64,000 bases of DNA from JBCBSZ01 sp039818945. GTDB taxonomy: Bacteria; Actinomycetota; Acidimicrobiia; Acidimicrobiales; Poriferisodalaceae. The DNA lies in the NCBI GenBank assembly GCA_039818945.1, contig JBCBSZ010000017.1:1-64000 (forward strand), in the 5' to 3' direction. The position numbers were made by a program, and so were the translations under genes. The notes beneath the pieces were generated by a model. It made no database searches. It saw nothing but the letters and a program-made list of their open reading frames with translations, and was not told where the DNA came from. This document shows, piece after piece, positions 8,653-17,362 of the stretch (the first letter of the stretch is position 1; each line of letters begins with the position of its first letter).

Positions 8653-9615
8653 TCAGCGGTCAGGGTGCGCAGCCCGCCGCAGCCGATCGGCGACGGCCCG
8701 GCCCAGACCCCGCTCCGCCGGCACGACCGCCACCAGCACGTCGAGCCCGAGCCGATCGGCCTCCCGCAGCCGTGCGTAGAGGGTGCGGGCCACCTCGACC
8801 TCGTCGTCGGGCGCGTCGAGGTGCACGACACCGGCCGGCAGCGCGACCGGGTGCGGCGCCAGCGCCCCGACCTCGGCGCCCTCGGCGATGAGCTCGAGAC
8901 ACCGGGCGGCCAGGTCCTCGGCCGGCACGAGCTCGACGCGGGCCGCGGGCGCGTAGTGCGAGGGCAGGGTGCCCGGTGCCGACCGGTCCTCGGGAGCGGC
9001 CACCGCCAGCGGCCGGCCCAGCAACGACTCGATCACCTCGGTCGGGACGCCGCCGGGTCGCAGCACCGTCGGCTCGCCGAGGAACGACACGATCGTGGAC
9101 TCGAGCCCCACCTCGGCCGGTCCGCCATCGAGGACCAGCTCGACGTCGTCGCCGAGGTCGGCGCGCACGTGCGCCGCCGTCGTCGGGCTGACACGTCCGA
9201 AGCGGTTCGCCGACGGCGCCGCGACGCCGCCGTCGAGGCGGCGCAGCACCTCGAGGGCCACCGGATGGTCCGGCACGCGGATGCCCACGCTGTCGCGCCC
9301 GCCGGTCGCCACCGGTGAGGTGCGGGGCCCCCGGCGCAGGATCAGCGTCAGTGGACCGGGCCAGAGCGCGGCGGCGAGGCGGCGCGCCGGGGTCGGCACG
9401 TCGACCGCCCACCCCTCGATCGCGTCGCGGTCGGCCACGTGGACGATGAGCGGATGACCGTGCGGCCGGCCCTTCACCTCGAAGATCCGCGCCACGGCCA
9501 CATCCGACGATGCATCGGCGGCCAGGCCGTACACGGTCTCGGTCGGGAGCCCGACCACCTCACCGCGACGGAGCAGCGCGACGGCGCGATCGATGTCGGC
9601 GGACGTGGCCGTCAT
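8653..9615 (-). CDS. tsaC: L-threonylcarbamoyladenylate synthase (Sua5/YrdC/YwlC)
   Basis: A 320-residue enzyme making threonylcarbamoyl-AMP from threonine, bicarbonate and ATP for the t6A modification of ANN-decoding tRNAs. The YrdC fold is clear (GLPTETVYGLAADA, KGRPHGHPLIVHV, PSANRFGRVSPT), and a C-terminal Sua5 domain follows (SHYAPAARVELV), so this is the long Sua5 form rather than TsaC. ATG 9615 overlaps the stop of the SnoaL-like gene (ATGA). The partner TsaB/D/E genes are not in the window. Confidence 0.93.
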   Translation of the reverse strand: MTATSADIDRAVALLRRGEVVGLPTETVYGLAADASSDVAVARIFEVKGRPHGHPLIVHVADRDAIEGWAVDVPTPARRLAAALWPGPLTLILRRGPRTSPVATGGRDSVGIRVPDHPVALEVLRRLDGGVAAPSANRFGRVSPTTAAHVRADLGDDVELVLDGGPAEVGLESTIVSFLGEPTVLRPGGVPTEVIESLLGRPLAVAAPEDRSAPGTLPSHYAPAARVELVPAEDLAARCLELIAEGAEVGALAPHPVALPAGVVHLDAPDDEVEVARTLYARLREADRLGLDVLVAVVPAERGLGRAVADRLRRAAHPDR

Positions 9616-10004
9616 ACCCGGTTCGGCACCGGCGAGCCGTGGTGGACGATCATCCGCCACCGACCGTCGACGCGGGTGAACACGTTGATCGCCGCGACGA
9701 CCCCGGCGGCCGGCCCGTCGAGCAGGTTCTCGTCGAGCACGACCCAGGCGCTGTCGCCCGACACCGTCGCCTGCTCCCCGGTCAGGATGAACTGCAGCCG
9801 CTGCGGCCCGCGGAAGATCCCGGCCCACGACTCCATCACCGCCGCGCGCCCGCGCAGCCGGGGCCACCCGGGGTGCACGCACACGATGCCGTCGCCTTCG
9901 CCCCAGACCGCACCCATGGCGGACAGGTCCTGGCGCTCGAACGCGTCGTAGAAGGCCGCGTTGGCCGCGAGCACGTCGGAGACGTCGTCGGGCACCGCCG
10001 TCAC
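9612..10004 (-). CDS. SnoaL/NTF2-like protein
   Basis: A 130-residue cone-shaped alpha+beta domain protein. The pattern is AFYDAFERQDLSAMGAVWGEGDGIVCVHPGWPRLRGRAAVMESW, as in SnoaL-like/DUF4440 proteins with no single fixed reaction. It sits between RNB and Sua5 with four-base overlaps on both sides (GTGA at its start, ATGA at its end), so all three are translated together. A link to RNA metabolism is inference from context only. Confidence 0.85.
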   Translation of the reverse strand: MTAVPDDVSDVLAANAAFYDAFERQDLSAMGAVWGEGDGIVCVHPGWPRLRGRAAVMESWAGIFRGPQRLQFILTGEQATVSGDSAWVVLDENLLDGPAAGVVAAINVFTRVDGRWRMIVHHGSPVPNRV

Positions 10005-11425
10005 CCGCCCGCAGCGATCCGCAGCTCGACCCGTCCGGCCTCGGGGTCGGCGTCCTCGACGGTGACCGCCACCTCGGCACCGAGCTCGGCCTCGCCGCGG
10101 GCCACCCCGACGATCGCCGGATCGCGCAGGCTCACGACGACACCGGACTTGCGCTCCCCGACGACGGCGCCCCGCAGCCGCTCACCGACCCGTCCGCTCA
10201 GGAGCACCGCCTCGACCAGATCGATGACACCCCGATCGAGCCGTCCCTCGAGCGATCGACCCCGCGCCATGGCCTTCGGCAGCCGCTCGAGCGCCTCGAC
10301 CGCCCAGGCCGGAGGCTCCCGGTCGGCGCAGTGCGCGACGAGGATCTCGTTCGAGAACCGGTCGCACAACCGACGCAGCGGGGCGGTCACGTGGGCGTAG
10401 TGGCCGCCGATCGCGGCGTGGACGGCGTCGGGCGGCAGGGGGCCGGTGAAGGTCTCGTAGTCGGCGCCGCGGAAGACGGACCGGGCCTGGGTCAGCAGCG
10501 CCGCGCCGGTCGGCTCGGCGGCGTCGAGCCGGCGGATGAACGCGGGATAGCTCTCGTCGGCCGGCCAGTCGATGCCGAGGCAATCGGCCGTGCGCCGCAG
10601 CTCGTCGATCGTGTCCCGACGAGCGGTCGGCAGCGTCCGAAGGAGGCCGGCACCCGCCTCCCCGAGGAGCTGAGCCGCCGCGAGCCCCGTCATGAGGGAG
10701 ATGTGGGCGTTCCACTCCTCGACGGGGAGCGACACCTCGTAGGCCAGATCGAATCGGCCGTCGGCCGCCACGACCTCCTGGGACGGCAACGGCAGGTGGA
10801 TGCCGCCCCGGTCGATCTCGAGCTGCTCGCGGAGCGCGCCGATCACCGGGAGGAGCGCCACCGGATCGTCGTCGTCGACCGACCCGCCGTCGATGCGTCG
10901 CTGCGCGTCGACGTAGCTCAGCTGGGCGCGGCTGCGCACCGTCGCAGCCTCCAGCCGGGCCGAGGTGACCACCCCGTCGCCGTCCAGGTGCAGCTCCCAG
11001 ACCAGCGCCGGACGATCCACGCCCGCCAGGAGGCTCCCGGCGTCCTCGGACAAGGGCGCGGGATGGAGCGGCACGCGGCCGTCCGGCGGGTAGAGCGTGA
11101 CGGCGCGCTTCCACGACTCGACGTCGACCGGATCGTCCGGTCGCACGAAGGCAGCGACATCGGCGATGGCGTAGCGGACCAGGAACCCGTCGCCTCGTCG
11201 CGCCGCCCAGTACGCCTGGTCGAGGTCACGGCTCCCGACGGGGTCGATCGTCACGAACGGCACGTCCCGCAGGTCGAGGCGGTCCGACCGGCCATCGACG
11301 GCACGCCGGGCGGCGTCGACGGCCTCGGGTGGATGCCGGTCGGGCACGGTCAGCTCGTCGCGGAGCCGACGGAGCCCGCGGGCCACGAGCTCGGCGGGTG
11401 GGAGGTGCAGGCGGGGGCGGGCCAC
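10001..11425 (-). CDS. RNB-domain exoribonuclease (RNase II/R family)
   Basis: A 474-residue 3'-5' exoribonuclease, short compared with RNase II (about 640) and RNase R (about 800). The catalytic RNB core is present, with the aspartate cluster in DPVGSRDLDQAYWAAR and later FTGPLPPDAVHAAIGGHYAHVTAPLRRLCDRF. N-terminal cold-shock domains are absent, and only a small beta-rich C-terminal domain remains, as in actinobacterial short RNB proteins. GTG 11425 is preceded by GATACT six bases upstream. It is first of a three-gene operon with the SnoaL-like protein and Sua5. Confidence 0.9.
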   Translation of the reverse strand: MARPRLHLPPAELVARGLRRLRDELTVPDRHPPEAVDAARRAVDGRSDRLDLRDVPFVTIDPVGSRDLDQAYWAARRGDGFLVRYAIADVAAFVRPDDPVDVESWKRAVTLYPPDGRVPLHPAPLSEDAGSLLAGVDRPALVWELHLDGDGVVTSARLEAATVRSRAQLSYVDAQRRIDGGSVDDDDPVALLPVIGALREQLEIDRGGIHLPLPSQEVVAADGRFDLAYEVSLPVEEWNAHISLMTGLAAAQLLGEAGAGLLRTLPTARRDTIDELRRTADCLGIDWPADESYPAFIRRLDAAEPTGAALLTQARSVFRGADYETFTGPLPPDAVHAAIGGHYAHVTAPLRRLCDRFSNEILVAHCADREPPAWAVEALERLPKAMARGRSLEGRLDRGVIDLVEAVLLSGRVGERLRGAVVGERKSGVVVSLRDPAIVGVARGEAELGAEVAVTVEDADPEAGRVELRIAAGG

Positions 11426-11520
11426 GCCACCAGTATCGCCAACGAGTCGGGCCGATCTCACCGGACGGCGCCCAGGTCGCCGGATCGGCGCGATCGGGTG
11501 GTGCCGGCCCCGGCGGTCCT

Positions 11521-11526
11521 TAGGCT
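11521..11526 (+). promoter_or_regulatory. -10 element TAGGCT upstream of the zwf leader ORF
   Basis: TAGGCT ends 28 bases before the ATG of the 11-codon leader ORF, leaving a short 5' leader that contains the Shine-Dalgarno AGGGAG. Confidence 0.4.
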
Positions 11527-11554
11527 GCGAACGACGACGAAGGGAGCTGCGACG

Positions 11555-11590
11555 ATGCGCAGGCCGACCGACGCCCGGACAGCCCGATGA
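11555..11590 (+). CDS. Candidate 11-residue leader peptide of zwf
   Basis: ATG 11555 follows AGGGAGCTGCGACG, a good Shine-Dalgarno, and encodes MRRPTDARTAR. Its stop overlaps the zwf start as ATGA at 11587-11590. The zwf ATG itself has no ribosome site in the 15 bases before it, so ribosomes would reach zwf by translating this leader. Four of its 11 residues are Arg, in codons CGC, AGG, CGG and CGA. Whether the peptide is regulatory or merely a loading ramp is unknown. Confidence 0.45.
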   Translation: MRRPTDARTAR

Positions 11591-12954
11591 CGGTGGAACG
11601 CAGCGATGCGCTGGTCCTCTTCGGAGCCTCGGGTGACCTGGCCCGCAAGAAGCTGCTGCCCGCGGCCTACCGGCTCACCCGTCAGGGCCGGCTCGACGTG
11701 CCGGTGGTCGGCGTCGGCCGATCTCCGTGGGACGACGACGACTTCGTCGACTACGCCCGCGAGAGCATCCTCGAGATCGAGGAGACCATCGACGAGGAGG
11801 TCTTCGGCGCGCTCGCCGGGCGCATGCGCTTCGTCTCCGGCGAGTACGACGACGCCGAGCTGTACCCCAGCATCGGCGAGGCGATCGACGACGCCAAGAC
11901 CCCGCTGTGCTACCTCGCCATCCCGCCCTTCCTGTTCGGCCGGGTGATCGGCGGCCTGGCGCGGGCCGGGCTCAACGAGCGCGGCCGACTCGTGGTCGAG
12001 AAGCCGTTCGGACGGGACATCGACTCGGCGATCGAGCTGAACGACACGGTGCTCGACGCCTACCCCGAGGACCGCGTCTTCCGGATCGACCACTTCCTCG
12101 GCAAGGAGCCGGTCCAGAACCTGCAGGTGTTCCGCTTCGCCAACTCGATGCTCGAACCGGTGTGGAACCGCAACTACGTCGACGAGGTCCAGATCACCAT
12201 GTTCGAGGACTTCGACGTCCAGGGCCGGGGCGGCTTCTACGACGGCGTCGGCGCCCTGCGCGACGTCGTCCAGAACCACCTGCTCGAGATGGTCGCCCTC
12301 CTCGCCATGGAGCCGCCGGCGTCGGCGGACGAGGCCGCGATGCGCGACGAGAAGGTGAAGGTGCTCCGGGCGGCACGCCAGATCGAGCCGTCCGACGTCG
12401 TCCGCGGCCAGTACGAGGGCTACCGGGCCGAAGAGGGTGTCGATCCCGAGTCCGACACCGAGACCTACGTCGAGCTGACGCTGATGATCGACTCGTGGCG
12501 GTGGGCCGGGGTGCCGTTCCGGCTCCGGGCCGGCAAGGCGATGGGCGCCACCGTGACCGAGGCGCTCGTGGAGTTCCGGTCACCGCCACGGGACCTGTTC
12601 CGAACCGACGGCGAGCAGCCGCACCCCAACCACCTGCGCTTCCGCATGAAGCCCGACGACACGATCTCGCTCCACATGCACACGAAGCGGCCGGGCATCG
12701 AGTTGGCGACGTCACCGGTCGACCTCACCGTGTCGTCCGAGGAGCAGCTCGGCGACGCGCCCGAGGCCTACGAGCAGCTGCTCGCCGACTCGATGGACGG
12801 CGACGCCCGGCGCTTCGCCCGCGCCGACGCCGTCATCGAGCAGTGGCGCATCGTCGACCGGATCCTCCGCCCCACCGAGGCACCGTTCATCTACCGCAAG
12901 GGGTCGAGCGGACCACGGATCGCCCGCGACTTCGAGTGGCACGACGGGGTGTGA
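11587..12954 (+). CDS. zwf: Glucose-6-phosphate 1-dehydrogenase
   Basis: A 455-residue enzyme oxidising glucose 6-phosphate to 6-phosphogluconolactone with NADP, the entry to the oxidative pentose phosphate pathway. The N-terminal Rossmann motif is FGASGDLARKKLLPA, and the substrate/catalytic motif RIDHFLGKEPVQN lies at about 164-176. Length is slightly below the usual 480-510. No opcA, tal, tkt or pgl neighbours are present, unlike the usual actinobacterial cluster. It is preceded by a coupled leader ORF. Confidence 0.95.
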   Translation: MTVERSDALVLFGASGDLARKKLLPAAYRLTRQGRLDVPVVGVGRSPWDDDDFVDYARESILEIEETIDEEVFGALAGRMRFVSGEYDDAELYPSIGEAIDDAKTPLCYLAIPPFLFGRVIGGLARAGLNERGRLVVEKPFGRDIDSAIELNDTVLDAYPEDRVFRIDHFLGKEPVQNLQVFRFANSMLEPVWNRNYVDEVQITMFEDFDVQGRGGFYDGVGALRDVVQNHLLEMVALLAMEPPASADEAAMRDEKVKVLRAARQIEPSDVVRGQYEGYRAEEGVDPESDTETYVELTLMIDSWRWAGVPFRLRAGKAMGATVTEALVEFRSPPRDLFRTDGEQPHPNHLRFRMKPDDTISLHMHTKRPGIELATSPVDLTVSSEEQLGDAPEAYEQLLADSMDGDARRFARADAVIEQWRIVDRILRPTEAPFIYRKGSSGPRIARDFEWHDGV

Positions 12955-12989
12955 CGACCCGGGCCGGACCGGTCTGCTAACGAGTGGGC

Positions 12990-15350
12990 ATGTCCGCAGA
13001 TCAGGATCGGCACCTCTGGCTGGGGGGCGTGGTCGACGCCGCCACCCACGAGCGGACCGGCGACGACGCCGGGGTCGACACCGGTGATCTCACCACCCAC
13101 GGCGTGATCGTGGGGATGACCGGCTCGGGCAAGACCGGCCTCGGCATCGTCGCGCTGGAGGAGGCCCTGCTCGACGGTGTGGCGTGCCTGGTGCTCGATC
13201 CCAAGGGCGACATGGCGAACCTGTTGCTCGCCTTCCCCGAGCTCGCCGCCGACGACTTCGCTCCGTGGGTCCCCGCCGATGCCGACCCGGCCGAGGTGGC
13301 CGAGACCTGGCGGTCCGGGCTGGAGGGCTGGGGCATCGACGGTGGCCGCATCCAGGCCCTGCGCGACCGCGTCGCCCTCGACGTCTACACACCCGGGTCG
13401 ACCGCCGCCCGTTCGCTGAACGTCGTCGGGGATCTCGCACCTCCACCGGAGGGCGCCGACGCCGAGACCGTCGCCGACCAGATCGAGAGCTACGTCTCCG
13501 GCCTGCTCGGGCTCGTCGACATCGACGCCGACCCACTCGCCTCGCGCGAGCACATCCTGCTCTCGAACCTGATCGACCACGCCTGGGCCAACGGCGAGGA
13601 GCTCGACCTCGGGCGCCTCGTCGCCATGGTGCAACAGCCCCCGATGCGCAAGCTCGGCGTGATCGAGCTCGACACGTTCTTCCCCGCCGCCGATCGCACC
13701 GCACTCGCGCTCCGGCTCAACGGCCTGCTCGCGTCGCCGTCCTTCGCGGCGTGGGCGCAGGGCGACCCGCTCGACATCGAACGGATGCTGTGGCCCGACG
13801 GCGACCGACCGGCTGCCGCGATCGTCTCGCTCGCCCACCTCTCCGATGCCGAGCGCCAGTTCGTCGTCACCCTCGTCCTGTCCCGGCTCGTCACCTGGAT
13901 GCGGTCCCAACCGGGCAGCGACGACCTGCGCGTGCTGGTGTACATGGACGAGGTGGTCGGGTTCGTCCCGCCGACCGCTGCGCCGCCGGCGAAGCGCCCG
14001 ATCCTCACGATCCTGAAGCAGGCCCGTGCCTACGGCGTCGGGATGATCCTCTCGACCCAGAACCCGGTCGATCTCGACTACAAGGCCATCTCCAACGCCG
14101 GCACCTGGCTGATCGGCCGGCTCCAGACCGAGCGTGACCGCGATCGGCTGCTCGACGGGATGACCTCGGCGTCGGGCACGGTCGACCGGTCGGAGATCTC
14201 GGCGACGATCTCCGGGCTCGCGAAGCGGGAGTTCCTGCTCCACCGCACCAAGGCCGACGCACCCTCGGTGCTGACGTCGCGCTGGGCGATGAGCTACCTG
14301 GCCGGACCTCTCACCAAGGCGCAACTCGCCGAGCTCGTCCCGCAGGCCGGCGCCGGCTCCGGCGACGAGCAGCCCTCGGAGGCACCACCGGAGTCGGTCG
14401 ACCAGGCACCGGCGCTCGCCGACGACGAGACCGACGTCGCCCCCGACCCGCCCTCCTCGGTCGACGTCCGCTACGCCTCGCCGTCGGCGCCCTGGCTGCC
14501 CGAGGTCGGCGGCGACCCGGTCGGGACGCGGCTCCGCGCCGGGTTGGCCATCACCGTCGATCTGCTCTACGACGAGACGAAGGCCGATCTGCGCCACACC
14601 GAGACCTACGAGGCGATCGTCTTCCCGATCGACGACGGTGTCGATCCGGACGACCTCCGCGAGGTCGACCACGACGAGCGCGATCTCCTCGACGACCCGC
14701 CCGACGGCGCTCGCTGGGTGCTGCCCGAGATCGACCTCGGTCACCGCACCACCTACAGCTCGGCCAAGAAGGCCATCGCCGATGCGCTCTACCGGAACCG
14801 CACGATCACCGTGCTCCGCAACGCCGAGCTCAAGCTCTGGTCGCGGATCGGCGAGAGCGAGGCGGACTTCGCGGCCCGCTGCACCGCCGCGGCCGACGAG
14901 CGCATCGACGCCGACGCCGACAAGCTGCGCGAACGACTCGAGCGCCGGCGCGACAAGATCGTCACGTCGATCCGGAAGGCCGAGGACAAGGTCCGCGAGC
15001 TCGACCGCCAGGCCGAACGATCTCGCAACGAGGGCATCGGCGAGGTCGCCGGCGCGCTGCTCGGCTCGCTGTTGGGTGGTCGACGGCGGACGCGCTCGGT
15101 CGCTCGGAAGATGGCCTCCTCGCAACGCAGCGCCGCTCGCACGACGGACCGGCTCGAGACCGCCCTCAACCGGCTCGGCGAGCACGAGCACGCTCTGGCC
15201 GAGCTCGAGCAGGAGCTCGCCGAGGAGCTCGTCGAGATCGAGGAGCGGTGGCTCGCCGTCGCCGCCGACGTCGCCGAGGTCGAGATCCCGCTCGACAAGA
15301 GCGACATCGGCGTCCGCGATCCCGTGCTGGTCTGGATCCCGACCAGCTGA
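12990..15350 (+). CDS. HerA-type ATP-binding protein with C-terminal coiled coils
   Basis: A 786-residue protein. The N-terminal half is a HerA/FtsK-like ATPase: Walker A GMTGSGKT at 42-49, LVLDPKGDMANLL, Walker B LVYMDEVVGF near 317-326, and a sensor-like ILSTQNPVDLDYKAI. Residues about 465-560 form a linker and a beta-rich region. From about 640 there are two heptad-rich coiled coils separated by a glycine-rich hydrophobic patch (GEVAGALLGSLLGGRR). HerA proteins are hexameric DNA translocases, but no NurA nuclease or defence effector is adjacent. ATG 12990 follows TAACGA six bases upstream; GTG 12984 is an alternative start. Confidence 0.85.
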   Translation: MSADQDRHLWLGGVVDAATHERTGDDAGVDTGDLTTHGVIVGMTGSGKTGLGIVALEEALLDGVACLVLDPKGDMANLLLAFPELAADDFAPWVPADADPAEVAETWRSGLEGWGIDGGRIQALRDRVALDVYTPGSTAARSLNVVGDLAPPPEGADAETVADQIESYVSGLLGLVDIDADPLASREHILLSNLIDHAWANGEELDLGRLVAMVQQPPMRKLGVIELDTFFPAADRTALALRLNGLLASPSFAAWAQGDPLDIERMLWPDGDRPAAAIVSLAHLSDAERQFVVTLVLSRLVTWMRSQPGSDDLRVLVYMDEVVGFVPPTAAPPAKRPILTILKQARAYGVGMILSTQNPVDLDYKAISNAGTWLIGRLQTERDRDRLLDGMTSASGTVDRSEISATISGLAKREFLLHRTKADAPSVLTSRWAMSYLAGPLTKAQLAELVPQAGAGSGDEQPSEAPPESVDQAPALADDETDVAPDPPSSVDVRYASPSAPWLPEVGGDPVGTRLRAGLAITVDLLYDETKADLRHTETYEAIVFPIDDGVDPDDLREVDHDERDLLDDPPDGARWVLPEIDLGHRTTYSSAKKAIADALYRNRTITVLRNAELKLWSRIGESEADFAARCTAAADERIDADADKLRERLERRRDKIVTSIRKAEDKVRELDRQAERSRNEGIGEVAGALLGSLLGGRRRTRSVARKMASSQRSAARTTDRLETALNRLGEHEHALAELEQELAEELVEIEERWLAVAADVAEVEIPLDKSDIGVRDPVLVWIPTS

Positions 15351-15356
15351 GCTCGG

Positions 15357-16994
15357 TCAGACGAGCGCCGCCAGCGGTCGGGGCCGCGAGTACAGGTAGC
15401 CCTGTCCCACCTCGCAACCCGCCTCGGTGGCGATCGCGTGCTGCTCCTCGGTCTCGATGCCCTCGACGACCAGTCCGACACCGAGGTCGTCGGCCATCGA
15501 TCGCATCGACGCCAGGATGGCCCGGGCGCGCCGGTTGCGAACCGCATCGGCGACGAACGACGGATCGATCTTGATCACGTCGACATCGGCCCGCAGGATC
15601 ACGTCGAGGGTCGAGTAGCCGACGCCGAAGTCGTCGATCGCGACCCGCACGCCCGAGGCCGCCAACGCCCGCAGCGTCGGTGCGGATCGGCTGAGCTGCA
15701 GTCCGGCCGACCGCTCGACCACCTCGACCGTCAGCCGGTCGGAGCCGAGCCCGCTGTCCCCCAACGCGGACTCGACGCACTCGAGGAGATGGTCGTTGGC
15801 GTCACGCCCCAGCGACACGTTGACGTGGAGCTCCAGGTCGTCGGTGCGGCCGGCGATCTCCCGGCAGGCCCGGGTCATCACCCACCGGTCGAGGCCGGCG
15901 AGCGCCTCCTGGCTCTGCACGTGGGCCAGGAACGCGTTCGGACCGATGAGGCCGCGTTCGGGATGCTCCCACCGCACCAACGCCTCCACCCCGCGCATCC
16001 GGCGGTCCGAGAGATCGATGATCGGCTGGTAGTGCACGACGAGCTCGTCGCGCTCGAGCGCGCGCTGCAGATCGGTCTCGCCGAGCGACGACGGCAACGC
16101 CTCGAGCGACACGTCTCGGCGCCAACGCTCGCCGACCCGCCGAGCCGACACGATGCCGGCACGGGCCGCGGCGAGCAACGCCTCGGGCGTCGATCGGTCC
16201 CGCGCCACGGCGACACCGGCCGTCGCCGACATCCGGATCGTGGCCCCGGGCAGCACCATCGGCCGGTCGATCGCCTCGACGAGTCGACCCACGATCGCAT
16301 CGATCTCGTCGGTCGTCTCGAGCTGCTCGCAGACGATGGCGAACTCGTCGGCTCCGATCCGGGCGATGAGGTCGGCGTCGCGGGTCGCATCCTCGAGCCG
16401 TTGGGCGATCTCGGCCAGCACGAGATCGCCGGCCCGGTGCCCGAGGTCCCCGTTGATCGCGGCGAAGCCGTCGAGATCGAGCATGATCAGGCCGACGGTT
16501 CGGTGGGAGCGCCGTCGCAGCGACCGGTCGAGCTCCTCGGTGAGGAAGGCGTGGTTCGGCAACCCGGTCAGCTCGTCGTGGTAGGCGAGGCGAGCCACCT
16601 CGACCTCGACCCGTTTGCGCTCGACCGCGAGAGCGAGCGACTGCATCAGGAGCGTCCCGTCGAGACGATCCTTGACCAGGTAGTCCTGGGCCCCGCGCCG
16701 CACCGCCTCGCGGGCGGACTCGAGCTCGTCGTGCCCGGACAGCACGATGATGGGCGAACGGGCCGAGATCGTGCGCACCCGCGAGATGGCGTCGGCCCCG
16801 TCGGCATCGGCCAGCACGAGGTCGACGAGCACGCAGTCCACCCGGCGCGATCGGAGCACCTGCTCCGCGTCGGCGAGCGTCGCCACGCCCTCGATCGATC
16901 CCGACCACAGCGGCTGGCGAGCGAGCTGGCGGCGCAGGCGATCGACGTGCGCCGCGTCGTCCTCCACGACCAACACGTAGGTCTGGCTCGTCAT
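15357..16994 (-). CDS. Response regulator with GGDEF and EAL domains (c-di-GMP signalling)
   Basis: A 545-residue protein. A receiver domain (1-125) carries the acidic pocket, the phospho-acceptor Asp in VDLVLADADG and the Lys in YLVKDRL. The GGDEF domain (about 140-290) has IGADEF in place of GGDEF, so cyclase activity is uncertain. The EAL domain (about 300-545) looks fully active: EALVRWEHP, VEVVERSAG, AIDDFGVGYSTL, VIKIDPSFV and EGIETEEQ. It should hydrolyse c-di-GMP under control of an unknown histidine kinase. TACCCT lies about 38 bases upstream of ATG 16994. Confidence 0.92.
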   Translation of the reverse strand: MTSQTYVLVVEDDAAHVDRLRRQLARQPLWSGSIEGVATLADAEQVLRSRRVDCVLVDLVLADADGADAISRVRTISARSPIIVLSGHDELESAREAVRRGAQDYLVKDRLDGTLLMQSLALAVERKRVEVEVARLAYHDELTGLPNHAFLTEELDRSLRRRSHRTVGLIMLDLDGFAAINGDLGHRAGDLVLAEIAQRLEDATRDADLIARIGADEFAIVCEQLETTDEIDAIVGRLVEAIDRPMVLPGATIRMSATAGVAVARDRSTPEALLAAARAGIVSARRVGERWRRDVSLEALPSSLGETDLQRALERDELVVHYQPIIDLSDRRMRGVEALVRWEHPERGLIGPNAFLAHVQSQEALAGLDRWVMTRACREIAGRTDDLELHVNVSLGRDANDHLLECVESALGDSGLGSDRLTVEVVERSAGLQLSRSAPTLRALAASGVRVAIDDFGVGYSTLDVILRADVDVIKIDPSFVADAVRNRRARAILASMRSMADDLGVGLVVEGIETEEQHAIATEAGCEVGQGYLYSRPRPLAALV

Positions 16995-17115
16995 GCCCGC
17001 GCTCCGCCCGGTGAGTGCCCGAACCCGCAGGGTAGCGAAAGACGACGCTGCGCGGTAACGACCTGACCGAACGCGTTCAGAGGGGCGGAGACTTCGTTCT
17101 GCGGCCGGCCCCCGG

Positions 17116-17121
17116 TACGTT
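17116..17121 (+). promoter_or_regulatory. -10 element TACGTT, leaderless spacing
   Basis: TACGTT ends seven bases before ATG 17129, and there is no Shine-Dalgarno. Confidence 0.5.
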
Positions 17122-17128
17122 GGCGAAG

Positions 17129-17362
17129 ATGTCTGACGTCACCACCGAGGAGCGGACGTCGCCCGTCGACACCGACTCCGGTGACCACGATCGGTACGCG
17201 CACTACGTGCCGAAGTCGGCCCTCAACCGTGCGCTCGTCACCGGCGAGGCCGTGGTGGCCCTCTGCGGCAAGGTCTGGGTGCCGCACCGCGACCCCGAGC
17301 GATTCCCGGTGTGCCCCACCTGCAAGGAGATCAAGGCGCGCCGGGACGGCGGCGGCGCCTAG
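17129..17362 (+). CDS. DUF3039 family protein
   Basis: A 77-residue actinobacterial conserved protein. The family core is plain: GEAVVALCGKVWVPHRDPERFPVCPTCKEIK, with one Cys before and a CxxC at the end that could bind zinc. Function unknown in the family. ATG 17129 is chosen because TACGTT lies seven bases upstream. Its TAG stop shares a CTAG palindrome with the stop of the convergent flavoprotein gene. Confidence 0.88.
   Translation: MSDVTTEERTSPVDTDSGDHDRYAHYVPKSALNRALVTGEAVVALCGKVWVPHRDPERFPVCPTCKEIKARRDGGGA

Noticed and set aside
12984..12992. GTG 12984 as the HerA start
   Set aside because: It touches the -10-like TAACGA; ATG 12990 has the expected six-base gap. It remains possible.
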